Below, piece by piece: positions 22,790 through 34,266 of a DNA stretch of 64,000 bases; position 1 is the first letter of the stretch, and the number at the start of each line of letters is the position of its first letter. The stretch is from Coriaria nepalensis (taxonomy: Eukaryota; Streptophyta; Magnoliopsida; Cucurbitales; Coriariaceae). Below the pieces are notes generated by a model. It worked only from the letters and a program-made list of their open reading frames with translations, was not told the DNA's origin and did not search any database. Location of the stretch: the NCBI GenBank assembly GCA_027186245.1, contig CP114482.1:1059001-1123000 (forward strand). The letters are read 5' to 3'. Made by a program: the position numbers and the translations under genes.

Positions 22790-23236
22790 ATCAAGGGCTC
22801 CGATTGGATTGAAAAGGCTTTTGACATGTATTGCATGCGAGGGAATTCAGTGGGATGGCGGGCCGTTCTTGGACCGTGTGCTCGGTTACCGGAAGGAAAG
22901 CGTAGAGAAACCTAGAAGTGTGTTCTTCTTGAAGTATGAGGATTCGAAAGAGAAACCGATTTTCCAGTTGAAGAGAATCCCAGCCTTCTAGGGTTGCCCT
23001 TTCTCCTATGAAGAGGATCAGCAAGGGTGGTGGATGATATTGTGTAGCTTTGATTGTTTGAGTAGTTTGGAGGTGAATAGGAATGGGAAGTTGCCATGCG
23101 AGGTGGCGCGTGATGCATATACTTCATGGGGAGGTTCGCGATTGGAAGAATCATATATATTGCAACCGAGATGGCAGAACGTTTGGACCGTATTACTCAA
23201 CAAAAGCTCAACAGTTCGGGATTGAAGTTTAACTAG
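22790..23236 (+). pseudogene. cytosolic sulfotransferase, truncated and frameshifted
   Basis: This is the C-terminal half of a plant SOT-type sulfotransferase (transfers sulfate from PAPS to small molecules such as desulfoglucosinolates, flavonoids or hormones). Readable pieces in successive frames: IEKAFDMYC at about 22803; DRVLGYRKESVEKPRSVFFL then KYEDSKEKP (22870-22960); GCPFSYEEDQQG (22990-23025); LSSLEVNRNGKLP (23055-23095); HGEVRDWKNH (23125-23155); and EMAERLDRITQQKLNSSGLK up to a stop at 23234-23236. At least three frame changes and the absence of the N-terminal PAPS-binding half show it is not functional. Confidence 0.85.
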
Positions 23237-24018
23237 CTTGGTCCGTACGTACGCATGCTTTGTTATCTGTTGTTTGTTTGTTTGAATAAGATTACTAATT
23301 GTAATGTTTATGGGTGATTAGTATGAGCCCATGCCAATTAGTTATCAGGTATGAGTTTTATCGATCGATTATCAATAATTTATAACCTTATTTCCCTCTA
23401 TATGATTCGAGCTTATTAAATTTCGTAAATTGAAGACACTGCTATTAAACTACCGTGTCATTATTTGTTTTACATCAAAGTCCAAAAGTAACATATTGAA
23501 TCTTAGGAAAGGTGACGCAACTTCATTCAACATAATAATATGATTAGGGTTTGATTAAATGTTTTTGAGTTAAGATAAGTAAATGATTAATCTATTTAAC
23601 GTTATCTTATTATACTAACTCTATATATTAATATTAGATTTCACTTATATAGAAATTGATCCGAACTGAATTATATCGCAAAAGACACGTACAGCTCTCC
23701 TCTTCTATCCAAATACACTTACCACCTCTCAAATCGTCCACCAATCAGTTTCTTCCACGAAAGCATTCCTCTAGGCTCAGGAAGTTTCCGACACCATCCA
23801 CATTTATCTTAAGACGGAAAACAATCCCCGACGGGAGGTAAGAGCAACAGATCCGTCTCTATATATTTCACTATCTGTCTGTTGAAAAAGAAAAGAAAAA
23901 CAAGTAACTACTACAGTTGTAGAACTTTGACTCAACCTCTAGGACAACACATCTCCCCTAAAACCAGAGATTCTCCGAAAAAAGAGGGGGGGGGGGGGGG
24001 GAAAGGGAAAAATAAACC
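23237..24018. other. intergenic: CLC-g upstream region
   Basis: Spacer and likely CLC-g promoter and 5'UTR. A run of about 15 G (near 23986-24001) lies just before the ATG. The ORF at 23656-23841 is leader sequence without family features. Confidence 0.5.
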
Positions 24019-27000
24019 ATGACCTCGACGACAATCAATGGCAACAATGAAGAGCAGGAATCAATCATCGTTCCCTTACTCTCGTCCCGAAGATCAGCTC
24101 CCAATTCTTTATCCCAAGTCGCTATTGTTGGCGCCAATGTTTGCCCTATAGAGAGCCTTGACTACGAGTCAGTCTTCTTCTTTTTAAGAAAATTCTTTCC
24201 TTTTCTGGGTTCTGGGTCATGGAATTTATGTGGGTTTTGCTCAATTTTGATTCCAGATTGTTTGAAAATGAGTTCTTCAAGCAGGATTGGAGGAGTAGAG
24301 GGAAGCTCCAGATATTCCAGTACATATTTATGAAGTGGCTCTTGTGTTTTCTGATCGGATTGATCGTTAGCCTTGTTGGGTTTTCTAACAATTTAGCTGT
24401 TGAGAATATCGCAGGAATCAAGTTCGTCATTACCTCTAACATGATGCTTGAGAACAGGTTCCTCACTCACTACCCACTAATTTTTTTCCTCTAACTTTCC
24501 CTTTGTGCTGTTTGTTTTGATGGAAACTTTCGGTTGATTTAATTTCCTAAAATTAGAAAGTGGGGAGCCGTTCCATCTTCTTTCTAAATTACATTAGAGC
24601 GTCATTTAATTGAAATTTGGATGCTTGATTTGAATTATGGGAAATACTGATGGAAATTTGGGGATTTTTTCTTCAGGTATCTAATGGCTTTTACTGTATT
24701 TGCTTGTTCCAATTTGGGTCTCACTCTCTTTGCATCTCTTATCACCTCATTTATCTCCCCGGCAGCAGCTGGTTCTGGTATTCCGGAAGTAAAAGCCTAC
24801 TTAAATGGCGTGGATGCTCCTGGAATATTCACACTCCGAACATTGCTCGTTAAGGCAAGGTTTCTCTCTCTTTACTTGATCTACATGGAGATGTAAGGAA
24901 GTCTCATATTCTCTTACGGGTTGAAAATGGGCAGATAATTGGAAGCATATCTGTGGTGTCATCATCTTTGTATGTGGGCAAGGCAGGGCCCATGGTGCAT
25001 ACTGGTGCTTGTATTGCTGCATTGCTAGGTCAAGGTGGGTCGAAGAAGTACGGTTTGACGTGGAGATGGTTACAGTATTTTAAAAATGATAGGGATCGGA
25101 GGGATCTTATAACATGTGGAGCGGCTGCTGGGATTGCTGCCGCTTTTCGGTCTCCGGTCGGTGGTGTATTGTTTGCTCTTGAAGAGATGGCATCTTGGTA
25201 AGTAATTTTTCTTTTTAGTTCCCGTGCGGTTCATTGTTTTGAAACTGGAGTTTGTGCAATTCAGTATTTTAGTTAGATTATGAGGTGGCTTGGATTTTGC
25301 ATGTAGACGCCCATTTGAGATTACATAGATTTTTGTGGGTATGGGAAATTCTACACTACACATGGAGTAGAATACTACTATGGCTACGATCAAGCCACAT
25401 CATCTTTTAGACAATGTTAAACTTATGATGATGAGGCTTGATCTTAGCTGCAAGAGTATCTACTCGACAGGATAGTGCAGAATTCATATATGAATTTCAG
25501 ATACAAACTGCAGTTTGAAACGCATGACCTAAATGCATCCTTAGCTAATATCCTCTATCTGAGCACATAACAGTTCTATAAAAGTCTTTAGTTTTCTTCT
25601 TGCAGGTGGAGAGGTGCTCTTCTCTGGCGAGCCTTCTTCTGCACCGCTATTGTGGCACTTATACTACGATGCCTCATCGATATATGTTTACAGGGAGAAT
25701 GTGGATTGTTTGGTACTGGCGGGCTTATAATGTTCGATGTCTACTCCAAAACTGTTTCATATTACCTTTCTGACATCCCTCCTGTGCTCGCCCTTGGAAT
25801 CATAGGAGGCATTTTTGGAAGCTTATACAATTTTCTTCTCGATAAAGTCCTCCGTTTATACAGTCTCATAAATGAGTAAGTACCCTCTCAAAAAAATTCA
25901 CAAACTTTATGCCAACCACTTCATTCTCTAATTTATCTCTCTCTCTCTCTCTAAAGGAAAGGAATTGCTTACAAGATCATCCTAGCATGTTCAATCTCGA
26001 TCTTCACATCCTGCCTACTTTTCGGATTACCGTGGCTCGCGACATGCCAAGCATGCCCTTCTGACGCGACCGAACCCTGTCCCACAGTTGGCCGGTCTGG
26101 CAACTACAAGAAGTTCCAATGCCAGTCTGGTTACTACAATGATCTTGCCAGTCTAATCTTCAACACAAACGACGACGCGATCCGGAATCTCTTTAGCAAG
26201 AACACGGATTCTGAATTCCAATACTCCTCAATGGCCATATTCTTCTTCGTTTGCTTCTTCTTAAGCATCATCAGTTACGGAATTGTTGCCCCAGCCGGTC
26301 TCTTCATCCCAATCATATTAACCGGAGCTTCTTATGGACGTTTTGTTGGGATGTTAGTCGGTTCGAATTCAAACCTCAACCATGGCCTATTTGCTGTTCT
26401 GGGGGCCGCTTCATTCCTTGGTGGGTCCATGAGAATGACGGTTTCGCTTTGCGTCATTATTCTCGAACTAACCAATAACCTCTTACTCCTTCCCCTTATA
26501 ATGCTTGTCCTCCTCATCTCGAAAACCGTAGCAGATGCTTTTAACGGAAACATTTATGATCTTATCATGAAAGCCAAGGGATTTCCTTACCTCGTAACAC
26601 ATGCAGAGCCGTATATGCGACAATTGACCGTAAGTGATGTCGTCATGGGCCCACTTCAAATGTTTCAAGGGATCGAGAAGGTTAGTAATATTGTGCATGT
26701 GCTTACAATGACACGGCATAACGGCTTCCCGGTTGTTGACGAGCCGCCTTTTTCTGAGACCTCGGTATTGTTCGGGATCATACTTCGAGCTCATTTGATA
26801 ACATTGTTGAAGAAGAAGGCGTTCTTGTCGACTCCGGTTCCAACTGGAGTCGATGCATTCACGCAAATTTCGGCAGTTGATTTTGCGAAGAAGGGGTCGG
26901 GTAATGTTGATAGGATAGAAGACGTGGAACTGACCGAGGAAGAGATGGAAATGTTCGTAGATCTACATCCATTTACTAATGCCTCGCCTTATACTGTTGT

Positions 27001-27317
27001 GGAGACTATGTCACTTGCTAAGGCTCTCATACTTTTCCGAGAAGTTGGGCTAAGGCATCTTCTTGTGATCCCTAAAATATCGGGTGTAAGTAAATTCCCC
27101 TCCAGCTCCTTTTTTCCCTTTGCACTTAATTTATGATTTTTAGTTTATTTTTAAAGTATTTAATGTTGTATTGAAAAAACAGAGATCTCCCGTAGCGGGT
27201 ATATTGACACGGCATGATTTTATTTCGGAGCATATACTGAGCTTGCACCCATTGCTCGTAAGAAGCCGTTGGAAAAGGCTACAGATTCGATTTAATCCTC
27301 TACAGAAGATCTTCTAA
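24019..27317 (+). CDS. CLC-G: CLC-g type chloride channel/transporter
   Basis: CLC-g is a vacuolar-membrane member of the plant CLC family involved in chloride handling. Exons are 24019-24167, 24257-24457, 24677-24854, 24935-25197, 25606-25875, 25957-27085 and 27183-27317, joining to 774 residues. Family marks: QVAIVGANVCPIESLDYE, the selectivity loop GSGIPEVKAYLNG (Ser where nitrate-coupled CLC-a has Pro), DRRDLITCGAAAGIAAAFR, FALEEMASWW (proton glutamate kept), GIVAPAGLFIPII, and two CBS domains in the tail (RHNGFPVVDEPP; RHLLVIPKISG, GILTRHDF). The loop GKAGPMVHTGACIA has Ala where the gating Glu of CLC-a/-c stands. Together with KAKGFPYLVTHAEPYMRQL, this points to CLC-g rather than CLC-c. 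Intron 3 uses a GC donor (AAG|GCAAGG at 24855). Confidence 0.93.
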
Positions 27318-28592
27318 CCCTAGGTAAAGAAGCTCCCTTTTTTGGGGCATGTATTTATATATATATGATGATTAAATTGAGAAAAAATCGATGAGAAGAA
27401 TTACTCTCTACAAACTACAAAGACACCTATTTTTCGGCCATCAAGACTCGATCGGGTTCTCCGAGCAGAAGATTAGAGAAGAAGAATGGCTGTAGATTCA
27501 TGGCGCGTGATGGATCAAGGCAAGACAGTAAATGGGCAATTTTTTATTTGTATCTGTATGTGAAAAGTAGATAATGCCAATTGACAGATGTGTTTCGAAT
27601 TGCTTAATAGTCTTAAAACCATTTGGAACTGATTGAGAGTGCATTGTTCTAGACAGCATGTGTGATGGCTAGAAATTCTTACATGAGAATGATTTATCCA
27701 TTATTGCCGTAGTCTAACAAATGAAACATGCCAAATATATTTGACCCTATCAAATGGTATGATTTTATTTGTCAGATTCAGAAATAGTATATGAATCATG
27801 CGCATATAAGAAATTCTCGTGTCATTACCTAATTCATTTTAAATGGCTTTCTTGGCAATCTGAAATGGATGAACAGTCTTACCTAAGACGGCAGATGGGA
27901 TAACCCACCTTTCTCAAAATCTCAACTATCAGTCAACCTTTTGTTCTCTTTTGGAGGTAATATTGACTGTGTTGTTATCAACAAGAAGATCTTCTATAAT
28001 CCTACTCTTCTGAAGAGCAAAAGATGCTCTTCTTAAGGGAATTTGTTTACTTCATTCATTGCCTTTATCTTCTCTTTGGTCCAATTTGTAGCTCCTTTTG
28101 AGCTCGGTTAAAACTCGATTCAAATTCGTTTATTTTTAAGTCCGAATCTTAGCGAAAGTATTGAGTCGAGTTGAATAAATTTCTAACCTTTTTAAATGTT
28201 TACCTATAACAGACTTCTAATCATTTACATTTTCACCCAAATTAGCATCTCGTCTACCATTACCACCAATGGAAAGGGGGAGCAATAAATGTTACCGTTG
28301 GGGAAGTTGTGAGCATCAACCAAACTACATTAAATTAAATAAAAACACAACACCATAAAGAGAAACAATTACATGCTAAGACAACAACATAAACAACAAA
28401 TAACACTTGGTTCTTACAAACTTACAATCCCTGCAAGAAAGAAAGAAATAAATAAAACCATCTCTGATCAAGCCCTCTCCCTTTACATGAATCTTATTGC
28501 CATTGAAACCATCATATCATGCAGGGAAGATGAGTTTCAGAAGAGGATCAGGCGGTGCTGTTTGGAAGAAAAGATAAGAAAAGAAGAAGAAG
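27318..28592. other. intergenic between CLC-g and the HHP pseudogene
   Basis: CLC-g 3'UTR (to perhaps 27630), then AT-rich spacer and the likely old leader of the HHP gene (28300-28592). No other gene or element was recognised. Confidence 0.5.
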
Positions 28593-29640
28593 ATGATCGA
28601 GCAAATGGATGTTGATCGTGATCATGATCATGATCAGGATAAGGGTAGGAAGGATTATGGCCAGAAGAAACGATATGGGTTGGTTTCATTCAGGGATTTG
28701 CCTGATTATATGAAAGACAATGAGTTCATACTCAATTATTACAGAACTAATTGGCCTCTCAAACAAGCCCTCTTCAGCGTTTTTTCTTGGCATAATGAAT
28801 CTCATAATGTCTGGACGTATTTGATTTATTACTGTTTTTTTTTTCTTCTTTTTCTTCTTTTTGTTTTTTTCTTTTTGTTCTTAATCATGAACCGGGAATT
28901 AGTTAATTTGATTGATTGCAAGCTCCTGAGCTCATGGATCTCCTAATTGGCTTTCTTACCAGGTTTGTTTTCTTCTTTTATGTTACAAACTACCTTATTT
29001 AGTGGTTGATCCTATCAAGGTGCTCGAGAGCATATATCAAGGTCTTAGATATAGGTTCAAATACCGTCCCTATGCAACTGTGTGACATAACTGTCTAGTA
29101 TATACTCTGGTTTAGCTACTACACAAAACCCAGATAATTCTCCTTAGGATCTATGTGATTTTGTGACTATGTAATAATTGGTAGTAACATTGTATGTTTT
29201 TGAGCTTGTTAGAGATCTATCATTTTTGGGACACCAAACAAATTCTTCTTCTAGTTTCAAAGATTTCATTACGGTAAGATATTATATAGATGGATTCGAC
29301 TCATCTCTATTTCATTTTCCGAGAAAAATGAAATGGAGAGAGGTTATATCGTTACATAGATACTCTTAATTATTTCACAACATTAGTGTTCTAGATCAAA
29401 AGCTTAATTATTGATTCAATTTATTGCAGGGGACAATAAAACCTATTGATTACAACCAAATTACAAAGGACCCTCATCAAGAATCAATTGCATTTGATCC
29501 ATCACCTCAAATACAACCAGTACACCCCATTGGCCATTCATCATTTTCCTGGCGGGCTCAATGTTCTGCCTCCTCTCAAGCAGCGTCTGCCACCTCTTCC
29601 TTTCGAGAAGTCGTCTAAGAGTACTGTTGCGTACCTTTCT
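28593..29640 (+). pseudogene. heptahelical protein (HHP/PAQR family), partial and broken
   Basis: HHP proteins are seven-transmembrane relatives of adiponectin/progestin receptors. The N-terminal exon (28593-about 28815) is intact: YGLVSFRDLPDYMKDNEFIL, NYYRTNWPLKQALFSVFSWH, NESHNVWT. After it, the first membrane segment is replaced by a T-rich stretch (FFFLLFLLFVFFFLFL), and QAPELMDLLIGFLTR appears in a shifted frame (about 28918-28963). A later block at 29525-29610 reads HWPFIIFLAGSMFCLLSSSV, CHLFLSRS, a second membrane helix, preceded by stops. The remaining five helices are not found before the next gene at 30343. I judge it a truncated pseudogene; a much longer intron structure seems unlikely in the space available. 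Confidence 0.7.
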
Positions 29641-30342
29641 TTACGAGTTCCTCTTTCTTTTAGCCTCTCACTGTTAGTTTGACAGAGGGTGGTGTGTTGC
29701 CTTGTGCCTCTACTGCACGTAAAACGACTTAATATTGATAGTTATTGGTTGGCTCCCTATCCACACTTTTCCTTATGTGCATTCCTATTATCTAGATGGT
29801 TCTTGACTATTATCAGCTCATGCGAAAAGATGTCGGGTTAAGATGCAACTAGCGTATTACTTATGTAGTGTGTTTTAGCTGCTATACATACTTAAAGAAT
29901 TCTCTCTCGGGTTTATGCTGAAGGGAAAATCTTTCAAGAGTACACCATTTTCAAAAAGATGTCGAGTTTAAGTCGTGCAACGAGCGCAACCCAGATGTTT
30001 AGCCACCCTAGGCTCTACAAAACTTGATAGTTCCTAGCATCCACGTATAAAATTGAGGTTTAAAGCGATTTTGATTTATTTGCAGTAACCCTCCAATTAA
30101 AGATATATTGAACTACGTTATTTGTCAATTCCAAAATTAACACAAAAAATTACAATAATCTAAGGTCACATGTGCTAAATTTTGGCATGCATGTGACAAT
30201 TAATTATATTGTAAACAATAGCTTCTACGTGAGCTTTTGGTTCATATATATATATATATATGTATATAGATTTAGCTTCCCAATCTCTCCCTCTCTCTGA
30301 TATCTTCTATTCTTAAGCTTATAACTAGCTATAGATATAGCT
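29641..30342. other. intergenic: GT47 promoter region
   Basis: Spacer. A TATA-rich run (30244-30270, TATATATATATATATGTATA) lies about 75-100 bp before the ATG at 30343 and may include the TATA box. No other feature. Confidence 0.45.
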
Positions 30343-33317
30343 ATGGCGGCGGTAACAAATTGGGGTCAAACACAGCTTACAATAATTATACCTTCGTCTC
30401 TTCTTCTTCTCTTTCTTTTCCTCTTATATTCCTCCTCCTCCTCTCCTTCTTCATTTGATATCTTTAATTCACACTCTCTGATCAATACTACAAATACTTC
30501 TTCTTCGTTGATAAAAACGAGTCTCATGCACCATGAAATTCCACCCAGCTTGGCACCATCATCAGCTAATATGTCGGAAAAAACTCGGAAATCTACCGAA
30601 CCGATAGTTAACATTACAGTATTACTTGCAAATGGACCGGCCGAGATCAAGGTGTGCGGATGTTCTTCATCAATATTCGTTTGTTTAGATGATTGTTAAT
30701 TGATGTGGTGGATGCGATTATGTTTTTGTGAGCAGGATACGAAGAGAAAGATATCATCAAAGGGGAGTAGTAGCAGAAGTAGTAGCGGATCGGAGAGAGT
30801 AGAAGAGAGTTTGGCTAGAGCAAGAGCTGCAATTTACCGATCACTTTGGTCCAGAAATATTAACGGTTCTCGTACTACTTCTAGTTCATCGACACAAGAT
30901 CATCATCATCATCTTGATAAAGCTATATTCATTCCTACAGGATCCATCTACAGAAATGCTCTTGCTTTTCATCAGTTAAGTTCATAATTCCCAATTCCTC
31001 TTTCACACATATCTATACACATGCAGACATACACATATCATACATACATACATGCCTATGGGCAACGTATATTCATAAATAAATTTTTTATTAAATTTTA
31101 TTTAAGGTGAACTAATTAATTTCAATTATATATACTAAATTCATCTCATCATATTATATAATATATCAATATCATAACTACAGTCTATCGAAGAAATTCT
31201 CCTATATATATACATATTCGACCTTCTTTTTTTTTGGATTATCTGATTAATTTAATTAAAATATAATATAATCTTAATCAATTAATTAATTTTTAAAGAT
31301 ATTTGAGAAACAAAATTGTAAAATAATCACTACATGTTTATAGTCGGTGGGATTCTTACTTAATAATAATACTTAATATCATCATATTTACATAATTTCT
31401 TTTTGGGATTTTTCTTATGTAATACTAAGCTCATGCTGTATTTATATTGATTATATAATATAGTTTTATAAACAATATATATATATATAATGAGAAAAAC
31501 AAAAGAGGCGAAAGGGCAAAAGGGTAGACAGCCTTAATATGTGGGCCACTTTAATTACGGGAAATGGAGTATGTATTAAGAAAATTAATTATCTTGATGC
31601 AAAACATAAGGCCATATGATATGATATGATATGTATTATTATTATTTTTTATATAATTTATTAATTAATTAAATTCTTGAGGATTACTTCTTTCCCACTC
31701 TTTCTTCTTCATGATTTCATCACTCATGCCCTAAGCTTTTCTAACTTTCATGAAATGCTCATCTCGAGAGCCATAATTACTACTCACTTCTCCCATGCAT
31801 GCACGTAATTGACTGATTAATACGGCCCAATTCTTCTTGGAATTTGTTATTTTTGTTTATTATAATATACTTTATAGTTTATGCATACATACATATATAT
31901 AATAAAGAGTATTGAGTGCTAATTTCTAAAATTTAGAGATTTCAAAAGTTTTTAAATTATAACTATTGGATTTAAAAATTAAAAAAAAAATGGATACAAC
32001 GGTCAAATCTGATAAAAGCATAACAATTGAAAATAATAATAATAATAATAATAATATTTGTTAACGATTGATAGGGACAACTTCTTATCAAACTTCGGTC
32101 CATCTACAAATTTCTATGGATATATAGTCAAACTATATATATACTAGTGCTGGAGTAATATATTAATCTACATAAGTTCACACCCAATGATCAGGAGCCA
32201 CGTGGAGATGGAGAGGAGATTCAAGGTGTGGGTCTACAGAGAAGGAGAGCAACCCCTGGTTCATGGTGGGCCCATGAACAACATCTACGGCATCGAGGGC
32301 CAGTTCATCGACGAGATGGAGAGTGGGGCCCGCAGATTCATTGCTCACCATCCTGATGAGGCACACGTGTTCTTCCTTCCCGTCAGCATTGCCATGATCA
32401 TCAACAACCTTTATAGGCCAGTCGTTACTTATTCTCGCCATCAACTACAAGGTGTGGTCTCTGATTACATCCGCGTCGTAGCTGATAAGTTCCCCTACTG
32501 GAATCGAAGCTCCGGTGCCGATCATTTCTTAGTTTCTTGCCATGATTGGGTAATGCTTAATTATATACATACACACACACACACACACATATATAAATAT
32601 ATATAATGAAACTAACTCAAGATGCTTATGATCATGATCAAAATCTGTTAGGCACCAGAAGTTTCAGATGCCAACCCGGAGTTATACAAGAACCTCATCA
32701 GAGTTCTCTGCAATGCTAATACCACGGAAGGGTTTCGTCCGGATAGAGATGTATCGTTACCAGAAATCAACATACCGGTAGGAAAGCTGGGCCCGCCGTA
32801 CTGGAACAGTCCGATACGTCCGAGTAAGCGTTCGATCCTTGCCTTCTTTGCTGGTGGAAATCACGGATACATAAGAAAGCTTCTACTACAACAATGGAAA
32901 GACAAAGATGATGAGATTCAAGTCCATGAATATCTTAGCAAGGATCAAAACTACTTTGAACTAATGGCTAATAGCAAGTTCTGCTTATGCCCGAGTGGGT
33001 ATGAAGTAGCTAGCCCGAGAATCGTGACGGCACTTTATGTCGGTTGTGTTCCAGTTATAATCTCTGATAACTACTCATTGCCGTTTAATGATGTTCTTGA
33101 TTGGAGCAAGTTCTCAGTATACATTTCTTCTTCTGAAATACCTGAAATTAAGAAGATTTTGAAAGAGATTTCGGGTTACAAGTACGTGAAGATGCATAGG
33201 AGAGTGAATGAAGTACGTAGACATTTTGTTCTGAACCGTCCGGTTCAACCTTATGATTTGTTTCATATGGTGCTCCACTCGGTTTGGCTTAGAAGACTCA
33301 ACTTCAAGCTTCCATAA
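30343..33317 (+). CDS. GT47 exostosin-family glycosyltransferase
   Basis: These type II Golgi membrane enzymes build cell-wall polysaccharides or related glycans; the donor and acceptor cannot be told from sequence. Exons are 30343-30651, 30736-30974, 32195-32549 and 32652-33317, joining to 522 residues. After a short cytosolic end there is one membrane anchor (about 14-32, [17 protein letters not shown]), then a Ser/Asn-rich stem. The exostosin domain carries [112 protein letters not shown] and [10 protein letters not shown]. The length fits the Arabidopsis At5g20260/At3g42180-type clade. Intron 2 is long (1.2 kb) and very AT-rich with several SSRs. The gene looks intact. Confidence 0.9.
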
Positions 33318-34266
33318 TCCATATTCATAATATTGTTCGGAAAAGTCTATGGTTTCTATTTAATCATAAGATTTAATATCTAATGATGAGATATTTGTCA
33401 CAAAATCATGTGATATAATTAGAAAAAATAAATATAATAAAAATTGTTTATTTATTATGCCTCTTCAAATTAGACCTGATCTTAGTACTGTTTCGTTTCT
33501 TGTTGAGAGATCACTCTTGACCATCGACTTTCTACATTGGATTTCTATTAGCCTTCAATCTTAAGATTTGTAGAAACATTATGAAGAAAAAAGTGAAAGG
33601 ATGGCCGTCCGATTAGTAAACGTGTCAAGATCCCAAGAGTCAATACAGATATATCTGAAAACAGAAAACAAATGTTGTCGGATGCAGACAATTATTTTAT
33701 TTTCCTTTTTCCCGATTTAATTTGGCCAATACAAGTTTCTTACATGCCGTTATTTTCTGACAAGACAATATGTATTTAAAGACAGCGCCAACTCATCCGA
33801 GATTCAATATTCCATTTCCTTATAATAATAATAAAAAAGAAAAAAAAAAAAAAAGGACCAACTCATTTGGTTCCTTCTTCCATTTTCATTGTCTTGTCTT
33901 TCTTCTGCTTTCTCTCTTCTTCAGGTGAGAATTCGATTTCGACCTCTTTTTTCATTTCTTTTTCGCTCTCTATTTTTATTTTTTCAGAGCTCTGACAATT
34001 ACTTAATTACAATATAATTAGTGTTTATGAATTGTTTGATCCTAATCAGTTGGGTAATAGGATCTGAATCATAGCGGCGAAACAAAGTTCGAACTATGCT
34101 TTATGAACTAATAGGATCTGAATCAACCTTTGGATTCTTTTTGAATTGTTACTAGAAATTGATTTGTGTTTTTTGTTGTGTATTCTTACAATTTGGATTA
34201 TGTCGGACCAAAAAAGAAAAGAAAAAATCGAAATTTAGTTGTTTGGTTTGATGTAGAAGACAAAAA
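33318..34266 (+). other. intergenic and leader of the ANTH gene
   Basis: 3' flank of GT47, then a probable non-coding first exon ending at the donor 33925 (CTTCAG|GTGAGA) and a leader intron ending near 34255 (GATGTAG). An A-rich run is at 33826-33855. No other gene. Confidence 0.45.

Noticed and set aside
30366..30650. Minus-strand ORF rich in Glu/Lys/Arg ([19 protein letters not shown])
   Set aside because: Antisense of the signal-anchor CTT/CTC-rich codons of the GT47 gene.
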